50,813 nucleotides of DNA, from NCBI GenBank assembly GCA_002700095.1, contig PACL01000057.1, positions 1-50,813 on the forward strand. Direction: 5' to 3'. Position numbers and translations under genes: made by a program. Source of the stretch: Fulvimarina sp. (lineage in GTDB: Bacteria; Pseudomonadota; Alphaproteobacteria; Rhizobiales; Rhizobiaceae). Below the pieces are notes generated by a model that was not told where the DNA came from, did no database searches, and was given only the letters and a program-made list of their open reading frames with translations. This document shows, in pieces, positions 1-7,961 of this stretch; position 1 is the first letter of the stretch; every line of letters begins with the position of its first letter.

Positions 1-483
1 TCGGGCCTGGCCCTTGCCGTCATAGCCGAATCGCCGGGTCTTCAGGATGCAGTCGCCGCCGAGATCGAGGAGCGCGTGGCCGAGCTCGTCCGCCGCATCG
101 ATCGCCCGCCACTCGGCGGTGGCGACGCCGATGCCGTTGAGAAAGGCCTTCTCGACGACCCGGTCCTGGGAGACCTCGAGGGCTTCGGCGGGGGGCGACA
201 GCTCGGTTCCGCCCATCGCCTTGCGCAGCGGCTCCACCGCGACGTTCTCGAACTCGAAGGTGACGACGTCGGAGATGGCGGCGAGCTGGGCGAGCAGCGC
301 CTCGTCGCCATAGGGGCCGACGATCAGGCGGCTCGCGACCTGGGCGGCCGGGCAGGCGGGATCGGGATCGAGCACGGCCACCTTGTAGCCGAAGCGCGCC
401 GCGGCCATGGCCAGCATGCGGCCGAGCTGGCCGCCGCCGACGATGCCGATGGTGGCGCCGGGGGCGAGCGGGAAGCCGGTCAC
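1..483 (-). CDS. purK: N5-carboxyaminoimidazole ribonucleotide synthase (PurK), N-terminal part
   Basis: This enzyme uses ATP and bicarbonate to carboxylate aminoimidazole ribonucleotide in cytoplasmic purine synthesis; its product goes to PurE. About 161 N-terminal residues are present and the reading frame runs off the left edge of the window. The N-terminus has the family's nucleotide-binding start [13 protein letters not shown], then VLDPDP and TFEFENV, as expected for the pre-ATP-grasp domain. The start is GTG at 481-483. It overlaps the purE stop as GTGA, which indicates translational coupling. No ATG lies nearby at the conserved N-terminus, so GTG is the only sensible choice. Identity is close to certain; the missing C-terminal ATP-grasp part cannot be checked. 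Confidence 0.93.
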   Translation of the reverse strand, partial: MTGFPLAPGATIGIVGGGQLGRMLAMAAARFGYKVAVLDPDPACPAAQVASRLIVGPYGDEALLAQLAAISDVVTFEFENVAVEPLRKAMGGTELSPPAEALEVSQDRVVEKAFLNGIGVATAEWRAIDAADELGHALLDLGGDCILKTRRFGYDGKGQAR

Positions 484-971
484 GATTCGTCCCTCGGCGC
501 TTCTTCCACCGAGGCGGTCTGGGCCTCGCGCCAGGCATCGAGGCGGCCGGCAAGAGCCTCGTCCGACAAGGCGAGGACGGCGGCGGCCAGAAGCGCGGCG
601 TTGACCGCGCCGGCGCGGCCGATGGCGAGGGTTCCGACCGGGATGCCGGCAGGCATCTGGACGATCGACAACAGGCTGTCCTGGCCGGACAGGGCACGGC
701 TCTCGACCGGCACGCCGAACACCGGCAGCGGCGTCATCGCCGCCGTCATGCCGGGCAGGTGGGCGGCGCCGCCGGCGCCGGCAATGATCACCTTGAAGCC
801 CTCGTCCCTCGCCCCTTTGGCGAAGCCGTAGAGCCGCTCCGGCGTCCGGTGGGCCGAGACGATGCGGGCATCAAAGCCAATGCCGAGGCGGTCCAGCGTC
901 TCGGCGGCATGTTTCATCACCGGCCAGTCGGACTGGCTGCCCATGATGATCGCGACGGGTGTCGAAGCCAT
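480..971 (-). CDS. purE: N5-carboxyaminoimidazole ribonucleotide mutase (PurE, class I)
   Basis: PurE moves the carboxyl group of N5-CAIR to carbon 4, giving CAIR in de novo purine synthesis. The 163-residue protein has the class I signatures [12 protein letters not shown] near the N-terminus, the SAHRTPER loop, and [11 protein letters not shown] followed by PVFGVPV. The length is typical. ATG at 971 is preferred; a TTG two codons upstream would add Leu-Ser but has no ribosome site. The gene begins 2 bases after the stop of the DUF465 gene and overlaps purK by 4 bases, so the three look like one operon. The presence of PurK next door fits the bacterial two-step route rather than the class II direct carboxylase. 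Confidence 0.96.
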   Translation of the reverse strand: MASTPVAIIMGSQSDWPVMKHAAETLDRLGIGFDARIVSAHRTPERLYGFAKGARDEGFKVIIAGAGGAAHLPGMTAAMTPLPVFGVPVESRALSGQDSLLSIVQMPAGIPVGTLAIGRAGAVNAALLAAAVLALSDEALAGRLDAWREAQTASVEEAPRDES

Positions 972-973
972 GC

Positions 974-1177
974 TCAAGCGCTGATGTCCGGAATGATCTG
1001 GTCCTCGAGGTCCTGCAGCCTGTCCTTGATGGCGAGCCTCTTCTTCTTCATGCGCTGGACGCGCAGTCGGTCGCAGCCCGTCGCCTCCATCGCACCCACG
1101 GCGGCATCGAAGTCAGCGTGCTCCTGACGAAGCCTCGCCACCTCCAGCCTGAGTGCCGCCTGCTCCTGGTCCCCCAT
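974..1177 (-). CDS. YdcH-family (DUF465) small helical protein, first of the purEK operon
   Basis: A 67-residue cytoplasmic protein predicted to be almost entirely alpha helical. It has the DUF465 pattern of a first helix rich in Leu, Glu and Arg, then a basic centre [15 protein letters not shown] that leads to a short acidic tail. The function of the family is unknown. The start ATG at 1175-1177 is chosen because AAGGAAATCG lies just upstream; longer forms with alternative starts have no such site. The stop lies 2 bases before the purE ATG, so it is probably cotranscribed with purE and purK. A second DUF465 gene lies on the other strand 213 bases away and is read outward from the same intergenic region. 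Confidence 0.85.
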   Translation of the reverse strand: MGDQEQAALRLEVARLRQEHADFDAAVGAMEATGCDRLRVQRMKKKRLAIKDRLQDLEDQIIPDISA

Positions 1178-1390
1178 CGATTTCCTTTCGAGACATTTCG
1201 TCGCGACGCCGTCGAGCGCCCGTGGGAACGCTCTTGCCATACCGTCACAATTTGTAAACCGGGCAATCACATGACGTCCCGGAATCTTGTTTCCACGTTC
1301 GACAGTACCAAGCTTTTATGACACGCTCGTCAGGTTTCAGTCACGGCTCAAGTCTGGCGTGCCGGACCCAACTCTCGAAGGGAGATGCCA

Positions 1391-1567
1391 ATGTCCTTGA
1401 ACACCCACATCACGACGCTGGAGCAGCGCCATAATGCCCTCGACCAGGAGATTACGGCAGCCTTTGCCTCGAAGCCAGCCATGAGCGATGCGGAGATCAG
1501 GGAGATGAAGCTCAAGAAGCTTCGGCTGAAAGAGGAGATCGAACGGCTCAGGCGCGACGACGACTGA
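1391..1567 (+). CDS. YdcH-family (DUF465) small helical protein
   Basis: A 58-residue, highly charged helical protein with the DUF465 core: LEQRHNALDQEI, then MKLKKLRLKEEIERL. No biochemical role is established for the family. Two ATG codons lie 6 bases apart. The downstream one at 1391 is preferred because AAGGGAG (about 1378-1384) sits 6 bases before it, whereas it would abut the ATG at 1385. The gene is monocistronic and ends in a strong intrinsic terminator at about 1623-1648. It diverges from the DUF465-purE-purK operon, and the two proteins may be paralogues or partners, which is inference. Confidence 0.85.
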   Translation: MSLNTHITTLEQRHNALDQEITAAFASKPAMSDAEIREMKLKKLRLKEEIERLRRDDD

Positions 1568-1622
1568 CGGTTTCGAGGTCCAATGCCGGGCGTGGCGACA
1601 GGCCACGTCCGGAGTGACGATG

Positions 1623-1648
1623 AGGGTCCGCAAGGGCCCTATTTTTTT
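1623..1648 (+). terminator. Intrinsic terminator of the plus-strand DUF465 gene
   Basis: A 7-bp stem AGGGTCC/GGGCCCT (one G-T wobble) closes a GCAA tetraloop and is followed at once by TATTTTTTT. It lies 55 bases downstream of the DUF465 stop and just before the convergent acyl-CoA synthetase gene. The U-tract is only on the plus strand, so it should not stop transcription from the other side. Confidence 0.88.
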
Positions 1649-1657
1649 GTCCGGGCC

Positions 1658-3292
1658 TCAGCCGTCGACCATCTTCCTCAGGACGTATTTCTGGATCTTG
1701 CCCGTCGAGGTCTTCGGCACCTCGGCGAAGCGGATCTCCTTGGGACATTTGAACCTTGCGAGCTTCTCCCGGCAATGGGCGATGAGTTCCTCCGCACTCG
1801 CCTGCCGGCCGGGCTTCAGTTCGACGAAGGCGAGGGGCACCTCGCCCCATTTGTCGTCGGGCCTCGCGACCACCGCCGCCGTCTGCACGGCCGGATGCTG
1901 GTAGAGGGCGTTCTCCACTTCGATGGAGGAGATGTTCTCGCCGCCGGAGATGATGATGTCCTTGGCCCGGTCCTTCAGTTCGATATAGCCGTCCTCGTGG
2001 CAGACCCCCAGATCGCCGGAGTGGAACCAGCCGCCACGGAACGCCTCGGCGGTGGCGGCCGGGTTCTTCAGGTAGCCGCGCATGACGATGTTGCCGCGGA
2101 ACATGACCTCGCCGATGGTCTCGCCGTCCGCCGGCACCCGTTCCATCGTCTCGGCGTCCATGACCGCGAGTTCCTCCAGCGCCGGATAGCGGACGCCCTG
2201 ACGGGCTTTCCTGGCGGCGCGGCCGGGGCCGTCGAGTTCGTTCCACTCGGCCTTCCAGGCGTTGACGACGGCGGGGCCGTAGGTCTCGGTCAGGCCGTAG
2301 AGATGGGTGACGGCGAAGCCGGCATCGGCCATGCCGGCCAGCACCGCCTGGGGCGGCGGCGCCGCGGCGGTGTTGAAGGTGACGGTGTGGCTGAAGTCGC
2401 GCTTGTCGCTGTCCTCGGCATTGATCAGCGCTGCCATGACGATCGGCGCGCCGCACAGATGCGTCACGCCGTGCTCGGCGATTGCGTCGTACATCGCCTT
2501 CGCCCGCACCCACCTCAGGCACACATGGGTGCCGGCCTGCAGCGCCAGCGTCCAGGGAAAGCACCAGCCGTTGCAGTGGAACATCGGCAGGGTCCACAGA
2601 TAGACCGGGTGGCCGGTCATCTCGGCGGCGACGATGTTGGCATAGCCCATCAGCGCCGCGCCGCGGTGGTGGTAGACGACGCCCTTGGGATTGCCGGTCG
2701 TGCCCGACGTGTAGTTGAGCGAGATCGCGTCCCACTCGTCGCGTGGCATCTGCCAGGCGAAGGCCGGATCGCCCTCGGCGAGAAGCGCCTCGTATTCCAG
2801 GCTGCCGATGAAGTCGCCTTTTTTGGCGGGCGCTTCGGCGGGAAAGTTCGGATCGTCGTAGTCGACGACGAGCGGCGAGACGCCGGCCTTTTCGATCGCC
2901 TCGGCCATGACGGCGGAGAATTCCCGATCGACGATGACGATTCTCGCCTCGGCATGGTCGAGCTGGAAGGCGATGATGTCGGCGTCGAGCCGGGTGTTGA
3001 TCGAGAGCAGGACCGCCCCCGCCATCGGCACGCCGTGATGGGCTTCGAGCATCGCCGGTGTGTTGGAGAGCATCACCGCGACGGTCTCGCCGCGCCCGAC
3101 GCCACGCTGCGACAGCGCCGAGGCGAGCTGGCGCGAGCGGGCGTAGAAGTCGCGGTAGGACCGGCGCAGCGAGCCGTGGACGATGGCGATGCGGTCAGGG
3201 TGGATCTCGGCCGCGCGGGACAGGTAACTCAGCGGCGTCAGCGGCTGGTGATTGGCGGCGTTGCGGTCCAGATGCTCGTCGTAGATGCCCAT
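1658..3292 (-). CDS. AMP-forming acyl-CoA synthetase
   Basis: A 544-residue member of the ANL adenylating superfamily, expected to activate a carboxylic acid with ATP and join it to coenzyme A. The P-loop-like motif YTSGTTGNPKG, the aromatic motif YGLTETYG, the HSGDLG and KDRAKDIIISGGENIS motifs of the hinge, and the C-terminal TSTGKIQK catalytic lysine region are all present in order. The N-terminus (YDEHLDRNAANHQPLTPLSF-like) resembles the subgroup often annotated as medium-chain or 3-methylmercaptopropionyl-CoA ligases (DmdB-like). The substrate cannot be decided here. The start ATG at 3290-3292 is preceded by GGGAGGACAAG, an excellent ribosome site, which rules out the longer upstream form. 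It is convergent with the DUF465 gene. Confidence 0.93.
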   Translation of the reverse strand: MGIYDEHLDRNAANHQPLTPLSYLSRAAEIHPDRIAIVHGSLRRSYRDFYARSRQLASALSQRGVGRGETVAVMLSNTPAMLEAHHGVPMAGAVLLSINTRLDADIIAFQLDHAEARIVIVDREFSAVMAEAIEKAGVSPLVVDYDDPNFPAEAPAKKGDFIGSLEYEALLAEGDPAFAWQMPRDEWDAISLNYTSGTTGNPKGVVYHHRGAALMGYANIVAAEMTGHPVYLWTLPMFHCNGWCFPWTLALQAGTHVCLRWVRAKAMYDAIAEHGVTHLCGAPIVMAALINAEDSDKRDFSHTVTFNTAAAPPPQAVLAGMADAGFAVTHLYGLTETYGPAVVNAWKAEWNELDGPGRAARKARQGVRYPALEELAVMDAETMERVPADGETIGEVMFRGNIVMRGYLKNPAATAEAFRGGWFHSGDLGVCHEDGYIELKDRAKDIIISGGENISSIEVENALYQHPAVQTAAVVARPDDKWGEVPLAFVELKPGRQASAEELIAHCREKLARFKCPKEIRFAEVPKTSTGKIQKYVLRKMVDG

Positions 3293-3354
3293 CTTGTCCT
3301 CCCGGTTTCGGCGTCGTGTCGGTCTTTGCCGCATCGATCGCACAGGCTGCCCCG

Positions 3355-4110
3355 TCAGAGAAGCGCCATGCCCCCGTCATAGGCGAGTTTGAGCCCGATC
3401 GGCAGCAGCAGCCAGTAGATGATCCGGTAGAAAACCCCCGGCTCGATCCGCTTGACCAGCCAGATGCCGGCGAGCGTCGCCACCGGCGCGAGCGGGGCGA
3501 GCACCGCCGAGGTGGCGAGATTTTCGTGGGAGAACTGCCCGAGCAGGAAATACGGCACGAGTTTCATCGCATTGACCGCGGCAAAGAAGACCACCGAGGT
3601 GCCGGCGAAGATCGGCGGAGCGATCTTCAGCGGGACCACATAGACCTGAAAGGGTGGGCCGCCGGCATGGCTGACGAAGCTGGAAAAGCCCGCCACCGCG
3701 CCCCAGAAAGCGCCCTTCAGTGGCTGTTGCGGCCGCGCCGCCCGGGCCATGCGCTCGCCGGCGAACCAGTTGGCGAAGAACCACAAGGCGAGAAGCCCGA
3801 TCGTCAGGCGGAAGGCATCTTCGGAGACCGAGGCAGCGGTCAGGTAGCCGGTGAGGACGCCGATTGCGGCGGCGGGGAGCATGGTGAGGACAACGCCGCG
3901 GTCGAATCGGCCGCGCCAGGCGGCGAGGCCGATCACGTCCATCACCACGAGGATCGGCAGGAGCACGCCGGCGGCGGTGACGGGATCGACGGCGATCGCC
4001 ATCAGCGGCACCCCGACGAGTGCGGCGGTGCCGCCGAAGCCGCCCTTCGACAGGCCGATGAGGATCACCGCCGGAACGGCCAGGGCATAAAACAGCGGGT
4101 CGGTGATCAC
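3355..4110 (-). CDS. TauE/SafE-family membrane permease
   Basis: A very hydrophobic inner-membrane protein of about 251 residues with around eight predicted spans. It has the family's N-terminal signature PAVILIGLSKGGFGG, a central FSSFVSHAGGPPFQVY loop, and a C-terminal half that repeats the first. Characterised members export sulfite, sulfoacetate or related anions, but the substrate here is unknown. The start is uncertain: GTG at 4108-4110 gives the usual family N-terminus and has AAGAGGA about 12 bases upstream; GTG at 4135-4137 would add 9 residues. The gene lies 62 bases upstream of the acyl-CoA synthetase on the same strand, so cotranscription is possible. Confidence 0.85.
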   Translation of the reverse strand: MITDPLFYALAVPAVILIGLSKGGFGGTAALVGVPLMAIAVDPVTAAGVLLPILVVMDVIGLAAWRGRFDRGVVLTMLPAAAIGVLTGYLTAASVSEDAFRLTIGLLALWFFANWFAGERMARAARPQQPLKGAFWGAVAGFSSFVSHAGGPPFQVYVVPLKIAPPIFAGTSVVFFAAVNAMKLVPYFLLGQFSHENLATSAVLAPLAPVATLAGIWLVKRIEPGVFYRIIYWLLLPIGLKLAYDGGMALL

Positions 4111-4363
4111 GGCAGCGTCGATGTCCTCTTGCCGCACAAGGGGCAGGGCCAGGGGTAGGCCGCCGCCGCGGTTCGGGCAAGGGCCTGGGATCGCATCTCT
4201 TCCCGTCTCGCGTGGCCGGTCGGTCGATGCGCAGCACGGGCTTCCGGCTGGGTGTTCCCGCCGCGGGAGGGCCCGCCTGCCGCAATCTTGACGGGCCATC
4301 GGCATCCGCCTCGCCGGCTTGCCGCTTCACAGCTGGGCGCGTCTGGGGTATCGACGATCCATC

Positions 4364-5017
4364 ATGAACCTAGATCCGATCCGTTCCCGGCTGGTGCTCG
4401 TCACGACGCCGCTCCCCGATGCCGACGCCGAAGCGCGGATGCGCGCAGCCCTGTCCGGCGGCGACGTCGCCTCCGTGCTCATCGATCCGGCCGGCCGCGA
4501 CGCGGCGGCCTTCCAGCGCTTCGCCGAGATGCTGGTGCCGATCGTCCAGGAGGCGGGCGCGGCGGCGATCGTCGTCGACGACAGCCGCGCCGCCGGCCGG
4601 GTCAGGGCCGACGGCCTGCATCTGACGGGCGGCGACCTCGAGGCGCTCGGCGAGGCGGTGTCGAGCTTCCGGCCGAAGATGATCGTCGGCGGCTCGGGCT
4701 TCGAGACCCGCCACGACGCACTCGATGCCGGCGAGCGGATGCCCGACTACATCCTGTTCGGCCGCATCGGCGGCGACGCCGATCCCGAGCCCCACAGGAA
4801 GAGCCTGGCGCTGGCCGAGTGGTGGGCGCCGATCGTCGAGATCCCCTGCATCCTCCTCGCCGGCAGCGATCTGGCGACGCTGGAGGAAGCCGCGGCGACC
4901 GGGTCTGAGTTCGTCGGTTTGTCGCGAGCGGTGTTCGGCGAGGGCGTCGATCCGGCCGCTGCCGTCGCCGCGGCCAACCGGACGTTCGACGAAGTGTTCG
5001 AGCGGTTCACCCCATGA
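4364..5017 (+). CDS. ThiE/TenI-family protein (thiamine phosphate synthase-like)
   Basis: A 217-residue TIM-barrel protein. It begins with the RLVLVTTP strand typical of ThiE and has ADGLHLTGGDLEAL in place of the usual ADGVHLGQ-D-L motif, a glycine-rich phosphate-binding stretch VGGSGF, then FGRIGGD and a final FVGLSRAVF. ThiE joins the thiamine pyrimidine and thiazole moieties, while TenI acts in thiazole tautomerisation. The conserved charged stretch after beta strand 2 (R-D/E-K in ThiE) reads IDPAGRDAAAF here, so catalysis is not assured. No TPP riboswitch is visible upstream and no other thiamine genes are near. The ATG at 4364 is chosen for the N-terminal fit. The stop overlaps the next start as ATGA. 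Confidence 0.78.
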   Translation: MNLDPIRSRLVLVTTPLPDADAEARMRAALSGGDVASVLIDPAGRDAAAFQRFAEMLVPIVQEAGAAAIVVDDSRAAGRVRADGLHLTGGDLEALGEAVSSFRPKMIVGGSGFETRHDALDAGERMPDYILFGRIGGDADPEPHRKSLALAEWWAPIVEIPCILLAGSDLATLEEAAATGSEFVGLSRAVFGEGVDPAAAVAAANRTFDEVFERFTP

Positions 5018-6066
5018 GGCGGCCGGCCGATCCGCGCGGCGGGCAGAGGCTTCGGCGCGGCGTTCGCTGCGTCCTGCTGACCGTCGGAGCGCTCATGGTC
5101 GCGGCCGGGCTGTCGGCTTCGCTGTCCCCGGTCCTGGCGGCGGAACCTGCAGCCGACACGGCGGCGGCGACGCCCGCAGCCGAGGGTGAGGGCGAGGGCA
5201 AGGCCGCGCTATCGGCCGGCCCGGCCGCGAGCCAGCCGAGCAAGGCCGATCTCGCCTATGGCGCCTATCAGCGGGGCTATTACATCACGGCCATAGAGCT
5301 GGCCGAGCCGCTGGCCAATCTCGGCGATCCGGCGGCGCAGACGCTGCTTGGCGAAATCTACTCGCGCGGGCTGGGCGTCAAGCGCGACATGAAGGAGGCG
5401 GCGCGCTGGTACGAGGCGGCGGCGAAGGCCGGCAAGCCCGAAGCGCAGTTCCGCTACGCGATGATCCTGCTCGAAGGCTCGGCGGTGAGCCGTGACGAGG
5501 CGCAGGCGAGGGACCTGATGCAGGCGGCTGCCGACCGCGGCCTGCCGCTCGCCGAATACAATTACGGCCAGATGCTGATCGAGAGCTCGCCCTCGGGCGG
5601 CTTCACCGACGCCGCCCGCTACTTCGAGAAGGCGGCGAAGGCCGGCGTGCCCGAGGCGCAATATGCCATGTCGCAGCTCTTCGCCAGCGGCCGCGGCGTC
5701 ACCGAGGACCTTCAGAAGGCGCGGGCCTTCCTGCACGCTGCGGCCCTGAACGGCTTCACCATCGCGCAGATCGAGTACGGCATCTGGCTGATCAACGGCA
5801 AGGGCGGACCGGCGAAGGCCGAAGAGGGGTTTCGCTTCCTGCGGCACGCCGCGGCGCTGGGCAATCCGATCGCGATCAACCGCGTGGCCCATCTCTACAA
5901 GGACGGGATCGGCACCGAGCCGAACGTCGTGGAGGCGGCGAAATGGGCGGTTCTCGCCAAGCGCACGAAGAACAGCGACGCCGTTCTCGACGATTTCTTT
6001 CGCGGCCTCGACGCCGCGGCGCAGAAGGCGGCCCTGGAGGCGGCGAACCGTTTTCGCTCGGGCTGA
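5014..6066 (+). CDS. Exported Sel1-repeat (TPR-like) protein
   Basis: A 350-residue protein with an N-terminal signal sequence: arginine-rich n-region, hydrophobic core at about residues 18-38, and AxA-type cleavage near residue 42. An Ala/Glu-rich linker follows to about residue 75, then around six Sel1-like helical repeats, for instance LLGEIYSRGLGVKRDMKEA and SQLFASGRGVTEDLQKARAF. Sel1 repeats form protein-protein interaction solenoids, and in alphaproteobacteria several periplasmic ones regulate polysaccharides or bind peptidoglycan-linked partners; the role here is unknown. The start ATG overlaps the stop of the ThiE-like gene (ATGA), so the two are probably translationally coupled. About 200 bases separate it from efp. 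Confidence 0.87.
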   Translation: MRRPADPRGGQRLRRGVRCVLLTVGALMVAAGLSASLSPVLAAEPAADTAAATPAAEGEGEGKAALSAGPAASQPSKADLAYGAYQRGYYITAIELAEPLANLGDPAAQTLLGEIYSRGLGVKRDMKEAARWYEAAAKAGKPEAQFRYAMILLEGSAVSRDEAQARDLMQAAADRGLPLAEYNYGQMLIESSPSGGFTDAARYFEKAAKAGVPEAQYAMSQLFASGRGVTEDLQKARAFLHAAALNGFTIAQIEYGIWLINGKGGPAKAEEGFRFLRHAAALGNPIAINRVAHLYKDGIGTEPNVVEAAKWAVLAKRTKNSDAVLDDFFRGLDAAAQKAALEAANRFRSG

Positions 6067-6272
6067 CGGGCCACAACGGCCGCAACGGCTTGAATGGCGC
6101 GTGGATTTATGGTCTTGAGCGCCGACCTGCCCATGGGCGCGATGGCCGGAACTCCGGCAGCCTGGCGCGGTCCGCATTCGGGCGCGCCGCTGCGGCAACA
6201 GATCGACGAACATGATGTCTGGCCGGCAGTCGCGCGCGGCCGCACCAGCTTTGAGAGAATCCGAGAGATCCG

Positions 6273-6836
6273 ATGAAGATCAACGGCAATGAAATCCGCC
6301 CCGGCAACGTGATCGAGCACGATGGCGGGCTCTGGGTCGCGGTCAAGACCGCCCATGTGAAGCCCGGCAAGGGCGGCGCCTTCGCGCAGGTCGAGCTGAA
6401 GAACCTGATCGACGGCACCAAGCTGAACGAGCGTTTCCGTTCGTCCGAGACCGTCGAGCGCATTCGCCTGGAGCAGAAGGACTATCAGTACCTTTATGCC
6501 GAGGGCGAGATGCTGGTGTTCATGGACAACGAGACCTATGAGCAGCTTGAGCTGCAGCAGGCCTTCGTCGGCGAGCGCTCCGCCTTCCTGCAGGACGGCA
6601 TGACCGTGACGGTCGAAAGCCACGAGGACCGGCCGATCGGCATCAAGCTGCCCGACCAGGTGGTTCTGACCATCGTCGAGGCCGACCCGGTGGTGAAGGG
6701 CCAGACGGCGACCTCGTCCTACAAGCCCGCGGTGATGGAGAACGGCGTGCGCGTGATGGTGCCGCCCTTCATCGAGGCCGGCGAGAAGATCCTCGTCGAC
6801 ACCAACGAAATCACCTATCTGCGCCGCGCCGACTGA
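6273..6836 (+). CDS. efp: Elongation factor P
   Basis: EF-P enters the ribosomal E site and helps peptide-bond formation at polyproline stretches. The 187-residue sequence has the canonical three beta-barrel domains. The N-terminal KOW-like domain carries the loop KPGKGGAF, with Lys33 as the residue expected to be beta-lysylated by EpmA. The C-terminal domain has the signature [20 protein letters not shown]. The start ATG at 6273 follows a weak GAGAGAT site. Polyproline-rich proteins in this window, such as the product at 21015-23036, would be likely clients. A 9-bp hairpin lies just after the stop. Confidence 0.97.
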   Translation: MKINGNEIRPGNVIEHDGGLWVAVKTAHVKPGKGGAFAQVELKNLIDGTKLNERFRSSETVERIRLEQKDYQYLYAEGEMLVFMDNETYEQLELQQAFVGERSAFLQDGMTVTVESHEDRPIGIKLPDQVVLTIVEADPVVKGQTATSSYKPAVMENGVRVMVPPFIEAGEKILVDTNEITYLRRAD

Positions 6837-6848
6837 GGCGACCACACA

Positions 6849-6880
6849 CGACGCGCCGTTCTTTGCGGGAGGGCGCGTCG
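6849..6880 (+). other. Hairpin between efp and suhB
   Basis: A perfect 9-bp inverted repeat, CGACGCGCC at 6849-6857 and GGCGCGTCG at 6872-6880, flanks a 14-base loop. No U-tract follows, so it is not a classic terminator. It may end or attenuate efp transcription or protect its 3' end while allowing read-through to suhB. This is inference from structure only. Confidence 0.5.
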
Positions 6881-6908
6881 GTTCGACGACTGTTCCTGAA
6901 AGATCAAG

Positions 6909-7748
6909 ATGGCCCGTTCCGCACTGCTCAACGTCATGACGCAGGCCGCCATGAAGGCCGGCCGCTCGCTGATCCGCGACTTCGGCGAGGTGCAGAACCT
7001 GCAGGTCTCGGTGAAGGGCCCGGCCGACTTCGTCTCCAACGCCGATACGAGGGCCGAGGAGATCGTGTTTCGGGAACTGTCGCGCGTCAGGCCCGACTGG
7101 GGCTTCCTGATGGAGGAGCGCGGCGAGATCGAGGGCAAGGATCCGCAGCATCGCTGGATCGTCGACCCGCTCGACGGCACCACCAACTTCCTCCACGGCA
7201 TCCCGAACTTCGCCGTCTCGATCGGCCTCGAGCGCGACGGCCAGATCGTCGCCGGGGTGATCTTCAATCCGGCGCAGGACGAGCTCTACGTCGCCGAGAA
7301 GGGCGGCGGCGCCTATGTCAACGACCGGCGCATCCGGGTGTCGGCGCGCAACCGGCTGCCCGAGAGCCTGTTCGGCACGGGAACACCGTTTCTCGGCCAT
7401 GGCGACCACGCCGGCTATCTCTACGAGCTGCGGCAGGTGATCGCCGAATCCGCCGGCATCCGCCGCTTCGGCGCGGCCTCGCTAGATCTTGCCTATGTCG
7501 CGGCCGGTCGCCTCGACGGATACTGGGAAAAGGGGCTGAAGCCCTGGGACGTCGCGGCCGGCTCGATCCTGGTGCGCGAGGCGGGCGGCTTCGTCACCGG
7601 CATGACCGGCGGCAAGTTCGACCACATGGTCGGCGACATCGCCTGCGGCAACGAGCAGATCCACAAGGCGCTCGTCGGCCTCTTGGGCCAGGCCGGGAAG
7701 AAGCGCGCGGCGGCGCGGGCGGCGGACGAGGGCATCGACGGCAAGTGA
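6909..7748 (+). CDS. suhB: Inositol-1-monophosphatase family protein (SuhB type)
   Basis: A 279-residue Mg2+-dependent phosphatase of the inositol monophosphatase/FIG superfamily. It hydrolyses myo-inositol phosphates, and in Escherichia coli SuhB also joins the ribosomal RNA antitermination complex. The metal-binding motif WIVDPLDGTTNF is intact, preceded by a Glu-Glu pair (LMEERGE), and the second motif WDVAAGSILVREAGG supplies the last aspartate ligand. The length is normal apart from a basic, alanine-rich C-terminal tail of some 20 residues. The start ATG at 6909 begins the conserved MARSALLNVM helix. It sits 72 bases downstream of efp and is followed by a hairpin. Confidence 0.93.
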   Translation: MARSALLNVMTQAAMKAGRSLIRDFGEVQNLQVSVKGPADFVSNADTRAEEIVFRELSRVRPDWGFLMEERGEIEGKDPQHRWIVDPLDGTTNFLHGIPNFAVSIGLERDGQIVAGVIFNPAQDELYVAEKGGGAYVNDRRIRVSARNRLPESLFGTGTPFLGHGDHAGYLYELRQVIAESAGIRRFGAASLDLAYVAAGRLDGYWEKGLKPWDVAAGSILVREAGGFVTGMTGGKFDHMVGDIACGNEQIHKALVGLLGQAGKKRAAARAADEGIDGK

Positions 7749-7750
7749 GG

Positions 7751-7770
7751 GGTGCCGCGTCGGCGGCACC
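7751..7770 (+). other. Hairpin just after suhB
   Basis: GGTGCCGC at 7751-7758 and GCGGCACC at 7763-7770 form a perfect 8-bp stem with a 4-base loop, starting 3 bases after the suhB stop. There is no U-tract downstream, so it is probably a 3'-end stabiliser or a factor-dependent termination site rather than an intrinsic terminator. Confidence 0.45.
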
Positions 7771-7961
7771 TGCAATCGGGCCGGGTCATTTTGGACGCTG
7801 ACGTTTCCATTCGGGCCGATCTTGAATATGGTTTTCCTCGCTGGATATGGACCGCCAGTCAGAATCGCCTGCGGGCGCCGGTGCATCGGTGCCGGCCCAT
7901 GCGGAACTCGCAGGCCGATGGACTTTCCCTGACGGGCCAAAGAGTTGAGTGAAAGCTAGAC

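Noticed and set aside
4111..4363. A TPP riboswitch upstream of the ThiE-like gene
   Set aside because: The conserved CTGAGA and ACCTGATC-type blocks are not present.
6837..6908. A structured RNA of the alphaproteobacterial suhB type upstream of suhB
   Set aside because: Only a 9-bp hairpin is visible and I cannot match it to the family consensus from memory; a covariance-model search would decide.
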